This document shows positions 33,177-42,973 of a stretch of DNA of 64,000 nt, piece after piece. A program made the translations under genes and the position numbers. Below the pieces are notes generated by a model. It was not told the DNA's origin. It saw nothing but the letters and a program-made list of their open reading frames with translations, and did not search any database. The DNA lies in assembly GCF_018987235.1 (NCBI RefSeq), contig NZ_CP072197.1:1488001-1552000 (forward strand). Direction: 5' to 3'. This DNA is from Lactobacillus crispatus (GTDB lineage Bacteria; Bacillota; Bacilli; Lactobacillales; Lactobacillaceae). The number at the start of each line of letters is the position of its first letter. Positions within the stretch are counted from its first letter, which is position 1.

Positions 33177-35490
33177 ATCTAGCTAACCACCCATCTTGCC
33201 AATCAGCAATATCATAGAAAGCCAATGCGACAGCTTTTTTAGCTGAGTTGGAAATTTCTGTTCGCTGATCATCAGTTAAACTTAGCCAAATATCCCTTGT
33301 CTGAGCTTTGTCTTCATTAGCAATGGCACTGTACAAACTAGCAATTGGATTTGAATATATTGTAGCAATCTTCTTTAAATTTCTTGCGTCACCTTGCCCT
33401 AATAAACCATCTAGCATATCTCTCTTTTGTGCCCAAGTCTTAGTTTCACGATATTGTTTTAAAATAGCTTGTGACCTAGTTAAATAAGTTGGAGTAGATT
33501 TAGTCTTTGATTTAGCATTAGTTTTTTGATTTTTAGCAATATCTTTTTTAGCAGATTGCTTACTACTTGATTGCTTGTTTTTCTTGACATGCGAGTTTGA
33601 ACTTGATCGTTCAATTGAAGCTTTTTGTTCATTATTAGAATGGTTATTAGTATAAGCCCATGTACCACCCAAAGTCGCAGCTGCAAGGCAAACTAATGAG
33701 ATAATTTCAGATTTATAGTGATGTTTCTTAGGACTGTTATCCTCGGTTTCTGGCTTTAACTCTGAATCTTCTTCATTTGATTCAGAATCAATTGGTGCAT
33801 CATTTTTCTTAGTATCATCTAAGTCTACTATTTCACCATCAACATGTGGCACAGGCACTAAAGCATTCTTTCCATCATTATTTAAAGTAATTTTTACGTT
33901 AGGATTTTCTAAATTATTTTGAGTAATTGCTGCAGCAATTGCTTTCGCAAATTCCTCAGGCAACTTTGCCATATTTTCTTGTTGCAATTTTGCTAAAGAC
34001 TCATTCTGCTCAATTGCTTTTTGCTTTAAATCAAGTTCACGTTCTTTGCGAGCAGCTTCTGCTTCTCGCTGACGCTTTTCCTCAGCCTTTTCTTGATCAA
34101 GTTGCTTTTGTTGATTTATTTGTTCTTTAGCTAATCGAACTTTTTCTTGAACCTTCTTTAAATTGTCTTCAAATAAATCATTATTCTTGTCATAGTTATT
34201 TCTAACTGCATGATCAAAATCATTACTAATGGTTGTTCTACTATCATCTAACTCAGAATTTCGTTTTTGTACTTCTTCATCACGCGCAACACGTTCTACT
34301 TTAGCTTTATCAGCCTTTAATTGCTCATCAATTTGTTCATTAGCATTACGAGTTTTAAGCTCTTCTTGATCATTAAAATTTTTCAAAGCTATATTGCGTT
34401 TTTCTTCTAATTGCTTCTTATACTCAGCTAATGCGGCTTCATCATTAGTCTTTAGTTCTAGTGCCTTGTTTTCTTTTAATTTACTCAAGTCAGATTGATT
34501 ATTTTGCTTTTGATGAGTTGCTTTAACTACCAGTTGTTGAATCTGTGCCGCTGTTCTGTCTTCAACAATTTTATCTAGTGACTCTTTAGTAACTCTGTTA
34601 TATGCTTCCTTTAATCTATCTACAATTGCAGCCTTTGATTTCGCTAAACCTTCATCATATACACGTTGAATATCTTGCATTGAATAATCTCTTAACGCCT
34701 GATCAATTTTATCATTCAACGCTTGATCATATTGATCTTTAGGATTATCTAAATAGCCTAAATCATGACGAATATTATTTAGAGCAAATTGATTTTTATC
34801 ATATCCTCTTGGCAAACGGTCAAGAATATCATTGGCATCGGTATATTTGCCATAGCTAATTACTTCACTGCGACTAGTTTCTGTTTCAGTTGTTTGACCT
34901 GCTTGAATTGGTAAAGCATCAACCTCTTCAGGTAATTGTGTAGGAACATTATTCAAACTAGGATTGGTTGCGGCATTACTATTTGATTCTTCTGTTGGAC
35001 TGTTATCCTCAGTCTCATCATTTACATCATTTTCAGGAGGTATTTCATCACGCACTTCATCATCTGAATCTAGAATTTGATTATTATTAAACATGAACCC
35101 ATTGTCTTTATTTAAGTCCTCTTCATCATCACTCAAACTAGGTTCAAGTTCATTAAAGATTTGATCCTTTAGTGTTGTTACTGTTTCTTCTTGATCACGA
35201 GTTAAATTTTCATTCTCTAAATCACGATCAATCAAGTTTAAAATACCCCCGTCTTGATCCTCAGGTAAAATTTGTGCTTCAAAGCTGCTCTCTTCACGAT
35301 CCTCATCTTCATCATCAAAGATAGTAAATGTAACATTAGAATCAGCTTCTTCTAAGCTCTTTGCATAGTCCTTAACTGCATCATCTGCAGTTTTAATGTC
35401 TAATTCAGGCGATTTTCTACTTAATTTATGCTTAAATTGAAAATATTTTTTCGCCCCTTTTGGTACCTTATCAAAGGTAACTAATAGCAT
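33166..35490 (-). CDS. Large coiled-coil single-pass protein of the T4SS operon
   Basis: About 774 residues. Very acidic N-terminal third, a long charged coiled coil (about 230-540, rich in K/E/Q/A), one membrane segment near residue 625 (LVCLAAATLGGTWAY), a Ser/Lys linker and a C-terminal helical domain ending WLARYAY. Unlike most neighbours the anchor is near the C-terminus, so the long coiled coil is predicted to be cytoplasmic. No family recognised. ATG 35490 has AAGGAGA upstream. Confidence 0.65.
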   Translation of the reverse strand: MLLVTFDKVPKGAKKYFQFKHKLSRKSPELDIKTADDAVKDYAKSLEEADSNVTFTIFDDEDEDREESSFEAQILPEDQDGGILNLIDRDLENENLTRDQEETVTTLKDQIFNELEPSLSDDEEDLNKDNGFMFNNNQILDSDDEVRDEIPPENDVNDETEDNSPTEESNSNAATNPSLNNVPTQLPEEVDALPIQAGQTTETETSRSEVISYGKYTDANDILDRLPRGYDKNQFALNNIRHDLGYLDNPKDQYDQALNDKIDQALRDYSMQDIQRVYDEGLAKSKAAIVDRLKEAYNRVTKESLDKIVEDRTAAQIQQLVVKATHQKQNNQSDLSKLKENKALELKTNDEAALAEYKKQLEEKRNIALKNFNDQEELKTRNANEQIDEQLKADKAKVERVARDEEVQKRNSELDDSRTTISNDFDHAVRNNYDKNNDLFEDNLKKVQEKVRLAKEQINQQKQLDQEKAEEKRQREAEAARKERELDLKQKAIEQNESLAKLQQENMAKLPEEFAKAIAAAITQNNLENPNVKITLNNDGKNALVPVPHVDGEIVDLDDTKKNDAPIDSESNEEDSELKPETEDNSPKKHHYKSEIISLVCLAAATLGGTWAYTNNHSNNEQKASIERSSSNSHVKKNKQSSSKQSAKKDIAKNQKTNAKSKTKSTPTYLTRSQAILKQYRETKTWAQKRDMLDGLLGQGDARNLKKIATIYSNPIASLYSAIANEDKAQTRDIWLSLTDDQRTEISNSAKKAVALAFYDIADWQDGWLARYAY

Positions 35491-35563
35491 AATCTTCTCT
35501 CCTTCTTCAACGCCCACCATCAACCCAGTAAGTCTTACTTACTTCACCTTACTTATAAATTAA

Positions 35564-35896
35564 CTATCTAGCATTCCAACCAAACATATTTGCGAATGAT
35601 GGTACTAAACTTGCAGCTAAAGCAACAATGGCAACACCTACCAGCGCATACATCAATAATTGCTTTGCATTTTGCGACATTCTGTTACCAAAAGCAAAAA
35701 GAATACCAGCCAAGATAATAACGACAATGAACAGACCTTTGGCGATATTCTTCAGGTTCTTTTCGGTACTACCAGTAGCCTTATTAATATTTCTCCAAAC
35801 ATCAAGTAAAACTGGATGTTCGTTTAAAAAAGCCTGGGTACCGATTAAGCCGCTCCAAAATAAGTAGGTCAATTTGGTATAAACAGCTAAAAACAT
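35564..35896 (-). CDS. VirB2/TrbC-like small membrane protein
   Basis: 110 residues with a hydrophobic N-terminal stretch and two strong membrane segments (about 51-70 and 80-102) separated by a short basic loop, the plan of VirB2/TrbC pilin-like subunits and of their Gram-positive counterparts. It is at the start of the transfer gene cluster, next to a small cytoplasmic gene. A terminator hairpin directly precedes its ribosome site. Confidence 0.6.
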   Translation of the reverse strand: MFLAVYTKLTYLFWSGLIGTQAFLNEHPVLLDVWRNINKATGSTEKNLKNIAKGLFIVVIILAGILFAFGNRMSQNAKQLLMYALVGVAIVALAASLVPSFANMFGWNAR

Positions 35897-35913
35897 TGTT
35901 AATCCTCCTTGTA

Positions 35914-35949
35914 TAAAAAAAGCATTTAGTTAGCTAAACTAAATACTTT
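35914..35949 (-). terminator. Intra-operon terminator before the VirB2-like gene
   Basis: AGTATTTAGTT-TAGC-(T)AACTAAATGC followed by T7 on the minus strand, overlapping the end of the preceding gene and about 10 bases before the ribosome site. Confidence 0.8.
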
Positions 35950-36235
35950 TACTTGTCCCATTAAAATCACTTGTAAGCTTATTATCATCTTTTGATGACG
36001 TAACCTTATCATTTAAAGTCTTATCAGGTTCAGCAATCTGTAGTTTCTCCAGCTGCTCAGATAATTCTTTTTTACCTGCCACTTCTAAAACTGCATCTTT
36101 ATATTCACTTTTATTACCTGAAATCAAATCTTTTACAAACTCAATCATAACTTTTTCTTCCCAAGCCTTTTGTGTTAAGCCTTGGGAATTATGTAGCTTG
36201 CGCAAAATGGACTTGTCTTGTTTACTAAGAGCCAT
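35939..36235 (-). CDS. Small cytoplasmic protein of the T4SS operon, 98 residues
   Basis: Begins MALSKQDKSILRKLHNSQGL; hydrophilic, helical, with an Asp/Ser/Lys-rich C-terminal 35 residues. ATG 36235 has a strong AAGGAGG upstream; a longer in-frame start lacks one. Function unknown. It lies between the surface adhesin genes and the channel genes. Confidence 0.65.
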   Translation of the reverse strand: MALSKQDKSILRKLHNSQGLTQKAWEEKVMIEFVKDLISGNKSEYKDAVLEVAGKKELSEQLEKLQIAEPDKTLNDKVTSSKDDNKLTSDFNGTSKSI

Positions 36236-36281
36236 TTGATCCTCCTTAACTATTGCCCACCGTCTCACCCGAAAGAAACAG

Positions 36282-36318
36282 AAGGATTAGACTTTCACAC
36301 CATTTTATCTAATCCTTT
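36282..36318 (-). terminator. Hairpin after the second adhesin gene
   Basis: AAGGATTAGA ... TCTAATCCTT, a 10-bp stem with a 17-base loop. The T tract after it is interrupted, so termination is likely but not certain. Confidence 0.5.
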
Positions 36319-36323
36319 ATATG

Positions 36324-38525
36324 CTATTCATCTTTGTCATTAGGTAATGTTTCAGTTTCACGTTTATTATCTTTATCAGTGTTTTTGTTCTTGTTCCCAT
36401 CTCCTGTTGGGTCAATATCATCACTGGTATAATCGCCTGAAACCTCAATCTTCTTATCTGCAGAAGCCTTTGGCGTATTTGGCGTTACGTGAGTAATATT
36501 ACTTGGAATGTCTTCTTTATTGAACAAGAAATGAGATTCGTTTGGAACTTCAATCATATTGTTGTCCTTGTTCAAATAATCCAAAAGCTTTGGTGTGTTA
36601 ATTAAAGTAGTATCAATAAACATCTTTAAATGTTTACCATGCCAATTTGCTGGATTATTGGCAGTCCATGACACTTTTCCTGTCTTATTATCGATTTCAA
36701 GTTTACCTTGATCAGTAATTTCTTTTGCGTTTCCTGCAGCATTCTTGTCATCATAGTCATAAACTTTAACGCCCTTGATATTTTGAACTTCTGGTTCAAT
36801 AGTATCTTTAAGAGCTAAGTAATCAATGTCTACATTATCTGGAACCGTAGCTTCAACACGATAAGTATATTTCTTACCAAAATCTACATCCTTAAGAGAC
36901 TTAGTATCTCCTAAACCGTCGTATGATACAAATTTTTCGTCTTTTTCATTAGTGAACGGGATATTCGTGGTAACAATATTTGAATCAGCTGAACCATTAT
37001 CAGTAATTACCTTTGACTGGTTATCAATTACGGCTTGATTTTTATGCTTAGGATCAGCGTGATCCTTTAGACTCTTACCTGGTTTAACTGTAGCATCAAA
37101 GCTGATCTTATAAGTTTCACGGTAGAAATCATTAAGAGCCAATGTATCACCATTAGCAATTACTGATAGATTATTGCCACTGGATAGAGTTACAGTGAAC
37201 ATGTGGGTAACATCTTGATTTTCACGATTATAAACACGGATTGAACCAGTATCAATGTTCAAAATATTATCTAAATTATCAGTAATTCTATATTCACTAT
37301 ATTTAAATCTATCACGTACATCTGGTACAGAATGAACAATTTGATAGTGATATTGTTCATAACGATTTTCTAGCATATCGTGAGTTACAGATTTAATACC
37401 ACCAATTTCACTAGGAACATTAGTACCTTCATCCTTATCTGACACAAACTTTTTAGGATCAAGCGGTTTATCTGGAAGTATAGCCCTGCCACCAAAAGCT
37501 AAATATGCATGGTTAAAATTACCATTCCAAATTGATGAAGCAATTGTTCCAATTTTATTTTTTTGTGCATCAGCGTCATAATTAGAATCATTTAATTGCC
37601 AATATCCATTATTTGCTAACAATTCATTTTGTGATTCGACAGCATGTTTACCTGTATTAGTACCATAAACCCAGGTAATATTCATATGGTCTGTATTGGA
37701 TAAACTAGTTGTAAATCCACCATATAGGTTAGAAGATTTTACAGTACCTGACCCATCAGGTAAGGCTTCATGGTGAAGGTTGGCATCAGAATAAATATAT
37801 TTTTTACCCATTTTATCCATATATGATAACCAATTTTTACCCTCTTGATCGCCATAGTAAACATTATCAATATGACTATAAGTCGAGGAGTCAAAACCTA
37901 CCCACTGATTACCGTCAATGTCGAGAAATGTCATTTGAGTATTTAATTTTAGTGGTTTTCCTGTATCATGATCAATAAAATCAACACGATAAGCCAAGGC
38001 ACCATCACCAGGAGTAAAAACTTCAAAATCATCAACACCAAATGCAGCATATGGATTTTCTAAAGCTACCTTTTTGGCATGATCAGTTGAATGATCCCAT
38101 TTATAAGCATTAATCTTCCAATCATTTAAAGTTATTTTCATATCAAGTGTTTTGCCAGAAACTGGATCTGAGCCAACATTTGAATAATAAACACCGATTT
38201 TACCCTTTAAATTTTCATTACCTTTAAGCCTAAAAGCGTCCCAAGAGTGTGATTTACCTTCTGTATTTGTAGATGAAGTTGCCCAATCTGCAGAAGTACC
38301 ACCAAAAGGACTTACCTTAGTAATTCCTTTCATAATTTTAGGTCTAAAACCATACTGTCCTGGAATTTTAGCACCTTCAGCTTTGACTCCCTTAGGTAAA
38401 TCTTGCATTTGTGCATTATCAGCCTTAACAGTCGTACTTGTAGCAAATCCTAATGAAACGATTGCTAGAGCCGCTCCTGCTAAGCCGATTACCTTAGTAT
38501 TTTTTAATTTTGTAGCGTCTAACAC
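36324..38525 (-). CDS. Secreted adhesin with isopeptide-type domains, no sortase motif
   Basis: 733 residues. The signal peptide ends near VKADN (about 36). An N-terminal domain of about 330 residues (YGFRPKIMKGITKVSPFGG, SWDAFRL) resembles the adhesin domains of aggregation-type surface proteins; two SspB/fimbrial isopeptide-type domains follow (about 370-510 and 525-690). The C-terminus is a short charged tail (ending TLPNDKDE) with no LPxTG, membrane segment or basic anchor. It follows the LPRTG adhesin by 13 bases. It probably promotes mating-cell contact; how it is retained is unclear, and the missing anchor may reflect truncation. Confidence 0.75.
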   Translation of the reverse strand: MLDATKLKNTKVIGLAGAALAIVSLGFATSTTVKADNAQMQDLPKGVKAEGAKIPGQYGFRPKIMKGITKVSPFGGTSADWATSSTNTEGKSHSWDAFRLKGNENLKGKIGVYYSNVGSDPVSGKTLDMKITLNDWKINAYKWDHSTDHAKKVALENPYAAFGVDDFEVFTPGDGALAYRVDFIDHDTGKPLKLNTQMTFLDIDGNQWVGFDSSTYSHIDNVYYGDQEGKNWLSYMDKMGKKYIYSDANLHHEALPDGSGTVKSSNLYGGFTTSLSNTDHMNITWVYGTNTGKHAVESQNELLANNGYWQLNDSNYDADAQKNKIGTIASSIWNGNFNHAYLAFGGRAILPDKPLDPKKFVSDKDEGTNVPSEIGGIKSVTHDMLENRYEQYHYQIVHSVPDVRDRFKYSEYRITDNLDNILNIDTGSIRVYNRENQDVTHMFTVTLSSGNNLSVIANGDTLALNDFYRETYKISFDATVKPGKSLKDHADPKHKNQAVIDNQSKVITDNGSADSNIVTTNIPFTNEKDEKFVSYDGLGDTKSLKDVDFGKKYTYRVEATVPDNVDIDYLALKDTIEPEVQNIKGVKVYDYDDKNAAGNAKEITDQGKLEIDNKTGKVSWTANNPANWHGKHLKMFIDTTLINTPKLLDYLNKDNNMIEVPNESHFLFNKEDIPSNITHVTPNTPKASADKKIEVSGDYTSDDIDPTGDGNKNKNTDKDNKRETETLPNDKDE

Positions 38526-38538
38526 TTGGATCTCTCCT

Positions 38539-41500
38539 TTACTTCTTAATCAATTTATTCTTGATTCCAGTGATCTTTTCTTTGAAATCATCATTTGTCT
38601 TGTAAAGATAACTACCAATTCCACCTGCAATGGCAACTAATGCGGCAATAAACCATCCCGCATGTTGCATCATAAAGTGACCAGTTCTAGGTAAGAATCC
38701 ATTTTTACCTGTAATAGGGTTATTTGATCCTGGATTGTTTGACCCTGGGTTATTAGGGTTGTTAGGATTCTCTGAGCTATTTGTAGGGTTCTTAGGATTA
38801 TTGACATTACTTGGTGATTTCTTATCCGCTTGTGGTGGAATTACATTAACAGTATTTGACTTAACGTCTCTATCATTAACTTTCATGTTTGCAACGTTTG
38901 GAATTTCACCATTTACCTTTGAGTTCTTCTTCAACTTAGCTGTAATGTTAGCAGTGTACTTTTTGCCACCCATCTTGCCTACTAAATCAGCCTTAGGCTT
39001 CCATGAGAACTTTTCAGTATTCTTATCAAGCGTAAGTTCACCTTGGCTAGTTATATCATTCCCATCAGCATCAGTAATGGTTACCTTTTCAAGATCAAGG
39101 ACATCTTCTAAGTCGTCCGCAAATTCAACAGATTTAACATCTTGTTTATCACCGACAGTATATTCAACCTTGTAGTCAAAGTCTTTGCCTTCTTGAACCT
39201 TATCTGATTCACCCCATTGACCTGATTCAGCCTTAACTTGCTTATTTACCAAGTTTCCATATGGGTCTGGGGTCTTACCATCTGGTTTAGAAGGATCGTT
39301 AGGCTTATCCTTCTTAGGATCTTCAGGGTTTTTTGGATCACCATTAAGCGTAGTATGAACAACATTAGTTGGAATATCTTGACCGTTAATTTGCATATGA
39401 CCTGTATTAGGAATACCGCTATTGTCATAGCTTGATACATCTGCATTTGGTTTAATGTTAGAAGCAATTGCAACATATAGTTTCTTACGTGAGAATTTAG
39501 CTGGATCATTAGCAGTCCAAGTAAAGCTTTCATCTTCATCTGAAGTAACTAGCTTACCTTCATTAGTTACATTATTGCCATCACTATCAATGATGACAAC
39601 ATTCTTTAAGTCAAGCACATTTTCCAAATCATCACTTAATACAAGTGACTTCATATTTTGAGAATTACCAATATCAAACGTCAACAGATAATCTACAGCA
39701 TCACCACGTGAAGCCTGATTGCTATCTACTGTTGAAGAATTAATAATTTCTTTCAAATCTTCCTTAGAAGTTGGAGATTTAGTAGTAACTTCACTAGCGT
39801 TTTGTGATGAAGACTTAACAGGATTCTTGTACGGCGTTTGAAGAATTTTTACAGCTTCTTCATATTGCTTGTCTGTTACCTTATCGTTTGCCTTGCTCCA
39901 TACACCAGTATTAGGGTCAACCTTAACGTATTCCTGCGCCTTTTGATAATCCTTTGGCAATGCACCATCACCATCAGAGTCTTGCCCTGAGGAAGTTTCA
40001 GACTTGTTGCCAAAGAATTTTGCCCAATCTGAAGGATTCTTAACAATTCCTTTATGCGTCTTAGGTTCCTCTACCTTTGGGGTCACAACTGGAGTATTTG
40101 ATGGTGTGTCTTTACCATTCGCCTTAAAGTGAGCCGTATTTGGAATTTCGATGGTATTGTTTTTAATATACTTTTGTAAATCTGCATTGTCTTTGACTTT
40201 AGCAGTAACTTCAACTGTATATTTCTTGCCAGGCATAATCTTAACCAAGTCAGCATTTGGTTGCCAGTTAAAGCTTTCATTCTTTTCATCAAGCTTAAGT
40301 GTACCTTGTTCAGTGGTAATATCTTTACCATCGGCATTCTTAACAACTACCTTTTCAAGGTCAAGGACATCTTCTAACTTATCGGTAAACTCAACATCGG
40401 TTAAATGTTGCCCTTCACCTGCAGTATAGTCAATCTTATAAGTATAGTCCTTGCCAACCTCAACATTGTCTTTATCTTCATGATAGGAACCTGATAGTCC
40501 CTGAACACTCTTAACTACCTTATTTTCGGCTGGAGGTGGAGTTTCAACCTTAACAGGATTTGAAGGAATATCTTTATTGTTGTACTTCATATGAGCAACA
40601 TTAGGAATTTCGTAATTCTTTGTTGCTTTATTCAAGTAACCACTTAAATCTGCATCGGTCTTCAGCTTGACAGTAATATCTGCAGTGTAGATATGCTTTG
40701 GCATTTGAGTTAGATATTCTTTAGAAGGTTGCCAAGTAAAACTTTCTTTATCTTTATCAAGTTTTAAATCCCCTTCTTTAGTAACTTCATTTCCCTTGTC
40801 ATCGGTGATCTTAACGTCTTCAAGATCAAGAACCTTTTCCAAATCGTCATAGAAAACAACATTACTAATGTCTTTACCATTTTCAGGAATTGAATATTGA
40901 ACTCGATAATGGAATTCATCACCAGCGTCATGCTTGGCTTTTTCACCATATTGACCGTTCTTATCCTCTACTTGCTTAATTGCAGTAGGTTCTTCATCAT
41001 TCGGTGTATGAACATAAACAGGTGGGGTCTTGATCTTTTCATCGTTATAGATCATTTGACCAACATTAGGAATGTTGTATTGATTCGTATTCTTATCCAA
41101 ATACCTGTCTAAGTTAGCATTCTTTTGTAGCGTGGTCTCAATTCTCATGCTTAACTTTTTACCAACCCAATCTTGAGGCTTTTTAGCTGTCATATTGGTA
41201 GTATTCGTACCTTTATCAAAATCAGCTGTAAATTGATCAGTAACATCGGTATTACCATCAAAAACTCTGGTTTTATTATGAGTAAACACTGGCTCCAATT
41301 TATCGAAAAGAACCAATTTCTTTAGATCTACATTGTATGGAACTTGGTAGTAAATATCAAAAGCAATATCTGATCCCTTTTTAAAAGTAGCATCACTCAC
41401 ATATTTCACATCAGCTGCTGCATCAGCTTTAACAATATTAGGGTTTGCATTATGATTAGCGACAGCTACACCAACGCCAACACTACCTAGAGTAGTTACT

Positions 41501-41553
41501 ACACCTAATGCAGAGAGTAATTCTCTAGTTTGCTTTTTTGATAGCTTTTTCAA
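38539..41553 (-). CDS. Sortase-anchored adhesin with repeated isopeptide domains (LPRTG)
   Basis: 1004 residues. An N-terminal signal (cleavage near VKADA) is followed by five related domains of about 140-150 residues (starts about 48, 190, 350, 615, 765). Each has a D-(D/K)-LE block, an FxW block and a NIPN(V/T)(A/G)-x-M block typical of fimbrial isopeptide-forming domains. A Pro/Asn/Ser spacer, LPRTG (about 960), a membrane segment and a basic tail complete a wall anchor. A class A sortase is encoded two genes upstream. Likely function is cell contact during conjugation. The repeats make the gene prone to length changes. Confidence 0.85.
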   Translation of the reverse strand: MKKLSKKQTRELLSALGVVTTLGSVGVGVAVANHNANPNIVKADAAADVKYVSDATFKKGSDIAFDIYYQVPYNVDLKKLVLFDKLEPVFTHNKTRVFDGNTDVTDQFTADFDKGTNTTNMTAKKPQDWVGKKLSMRIETTLQKNANLDRYLDKNTNQYNIPNVGQMIYNDEKIKTPPVYVHTPNDEEPTAIKQVEDKNGQYGEKAKHDAGDEFHYRVQYSIPENGKDISNVVFYDDLEKVLDLEDVKITDDKGNEVTKEGDLKLDKDKESFTWQPSKEYLTQMPKHIYTADITVKLKTDADLSGYLNKATKNYEIPNVAHMKYNNKDIPSNPVKVETPPPAENKVVKSVQGLSGSYHEDKDNVEVGKDYTYKIDYTAGEGQHLTDVEFTDKLEDVLDLEKVVVKNADGKDITTEQGTLKLDEKNESFNWQPNADLVKIMPGKKYTVEVTAKVKDNADLQKYIKNNTIEIPNTAHFKANGKDTPSNTPVVTPKVEEPKTHKGIVKNPSDWAKFFGNKSETSSGQDSDGDGALPKDYQKAQEYVKVDPNTGVWSKANDKVTDKQYEEAVKILQTPYKNPVKSSSQNASEVTTKSPTSKEDLKEIINSSTVDSNQASRGDAVDYLLTFDIGNSQNMKSLVLSDDLENVLDLKNVVIIDSDGNNVTNEGKLVTSDEDESFTWTANDPAKFSRKKLYVAIASNIKPNADVSSYDNSGIPNTGHMQINGQDIPTNVVHTTLNGDPKNPEDPKKDKPNDPSKPDGKTPDPYGNLVNKQVKAESGQWGESDKVQEGKDFDYKVEYTVGDKQDVKSVEFADDLEDVLDLEKVTITDADGNDITSQGELTLDKNTEKFSWKPKADLVGKMGGKKYTANITAKLKKNSKVNGEIPNVANMKVNDRDVKSNTVNVIPPQADKKSPSNVNNPKNPTNSSENPNNPNNPGSNNPGSNNPITGKNGFLPRTGHFMMQHAGWFIAALVAIAGGIGSYLYKTNDDFKEKITGIKNKLIKK

Positions 41554-41573
41554 GGCTATTCCTCCTTAATTTA

Positions 41574-41640
41574 ACAAAAAAACACCTGCATTTTTGTCAA
41601 TGTCACAAATCAAAACATTGATTCATATGTAGGTGTTTTC
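41574..41640 (-). terminator. Terminator before the LPRTG adhesin gene
   Basis: AAAACACCTACA pairs with TGCAGGTGTTTTTTT across a long loop that has its own AATCAATG/CATTGA stem. It ends about 10 bases before the GGAGG of the adhesin gene. Confidence 0.75.
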
Positions 41641-41663
41641 TAATAATATATAATTATTGGCAA

Positions 41664-42200
41664 TTACTTGTCTTTTGATAATTGCTTGATTTTGATAGAA
41701 AATGGTTTATTTGTACCATCTTCTAACCATGCATAATCAAGTTGTGCATTTTCACTATCAGCGAGATCATTAGCTTTTTCTGTATCATAGTGTAATTCAA
41801 TATTATTGTCATACAGCTCTCTTAAGCAAGCATAACCAAGAATTGCCAAGAAATAATTCTTATCCTTAGTCTTATCTTCAAAGACATCTGGATACAAACG
41901 ACTCATTCTTTCCATTGCATCAATATATTCACTTTCCAACATTACGGTTTGAAAAGCATAAGGTCTATCTACCGCTGTATAAGGAGTATATGCTACATAT
42001 GGAAAACGTCCATCATACTTGCTAGCCAAACCTTCCGAATACTTAAGGAATAACCAGCCAGCCCACAGAATTCGAACTGAGGCTACTCGGTTATCTTTTC
42101 TATCTACTAGCCATGCAGGAAACTTCTCTTTAATAATTTTATTTGTATCAGCAAGCATAGCTTCTGGTAATTCGAAATCTACAAAAACTTGTTTTGCCAT
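41664..42200 (-). CDS. Hypothetical protein between sortase and adhesin, 178 residues
   Basis: Begins MAKQVFVDFELPEAMLADTNK. Soluble, mixed helix/strand, with no signal or anchor. I do not recognise a family. GAAAGGAAAATGTT supports ATG 42200; the longer ORF would run into a terminator and the sortase gene. It is flanked by terminators on both sides yet in the same direction as the adhesin and channel genes. Confidence 0.65.
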   Translation of the reverse strand: MAKQVFVDFELPEAMLADTNKIIKEKFPAWLVDRKDNRVASVRILWAGWLFLKYSEGLASKYDGRFPYVAYTPYTAVDRPYAFQTVMLESEYIDAMERMSRLYPDVFEDKTKDKNYFLAILGYACLRELYDNNIELHYDTEKANDLADSENAQLDYAWLEDGTNKPFSIKIKQLSKDK

Positions 42201-42213
42201 AACATTTTCCTTT

Positions 42214-42966
42214 CTAAAAATTAAAGGAGCCTCTAACATACTTAGAAGCTCCCTTATAATCTTGTGAACCAGTGTATTTACCACGAATAAAAAGTCTGCC
42301 TTGACCTGTCCAGTCACAAGTAAACAATGATATCACTGGTTTTTTCTTAAACTCTTTATTATTCCAAGCTAATCTTAAATTATAAACTGAAATAAATTGT
42401 GAAGATGTGATCTTGTAATAATAAACTTTCTTATAATCTGTTAGTAAGATTGTTGTTCCATTAGGTAAATTTCCTCTGACCTTTGCAGTATATAATGGGC
42501 TAAAGAACGAACGCCCATCATCCATATTATGACCTGCTAAAGCGTAGTTTCCTTCACCCATCTTTTGATATTGGTTCATTGTTCCTGCACCTAAGTTCAG
42601 TTCCACATTACCAACTCCACGATAGATATTTAATAGAACATTATGATCTCTTATTGCTATCTGTCCTACAGCTCGATAATCTCTTCTATGCTGATATGCA
42701 TTGGCAAGAGATTGAGGTGATACAGGTTGGACAGCCTTCATATTAAAACTTGGCTTTTTCTTCTGTTTGTTTTTTCTTTGACTCGACAAATGATTAGTTG
42801 CCACATAGTTAGCAGCTTGTCCTTGAATATGGTCAAAATTAGCAATGCAGTAAATCGCAACCCCAATTAAAATTAACGCAATAATAGCTATTACTGTACC
42901 AATTTTTTTCTTTTTATCACTTTTTCGCTGTTGATTAATAGCTAATCTACTTTTTTTTATTTTCAT
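42214..42966 (-). CDS. Class A-type sortase of the conjugative element
   Basis: 250 residues. N-terminal membrane anchor (about 24-42), then the sortase barrel with catalytic His in ALAGHNMDDG (about 145) and Cys-Arg in LFTCDWTGQGRLFIRG (about 216-225). It should attach the LPRTG adhesin to the wall. ATG 42966 is the natural start. An IS30 element begins 8 bp upstream of this ATG, so only the duplicated bases precede it and the original leader has been displaced. Confidence 0.9.
   Translation of the reverse strand: MKIKKSRLAINQQRKSDKKKKIGTVIAIIALILIGVAIYCIANFDHIQGQAANYVATNHLSSQRKNKQKKKPSFNMKAVQPVSPQSLANAYQHRRDYRAVGQIAIRDHNVLLNIYRGVGNVELNLGAGTMNQYQKMGEGNYALAGHNMDDGRSFFSPLYTAKVRGNLPNGTTILLTDYKKVYYYKITSSQFISVYNLRLAWNNKEFKKKPVISLFTCDWTGQGRLFIRGKYTGSQDYKGASKYVRGSFNF
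42226..42252 (-). terminator. Terminator overlapping the sortase 3' end
   Basis: GGAGCTTCTAAG-TATG-TTAGAGGCTCC then TTTAATTTTT on the minus strand, about 15 bases before the ribosome site of the next gene. Confidence 0.7.
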
Positions 42967-42973
42967 TTTAGGA

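Noticed and set aside
38735..41112. Several 60-146 codon ORFs on the plus strand opposite the adhesin gene, and out-of-frame minus ORFs
   Set aside because: They follow from the repetitive codon use of the adhesin domains; low-complexity hydrophobic translations, no ribosome sites, covered by a clear gene.
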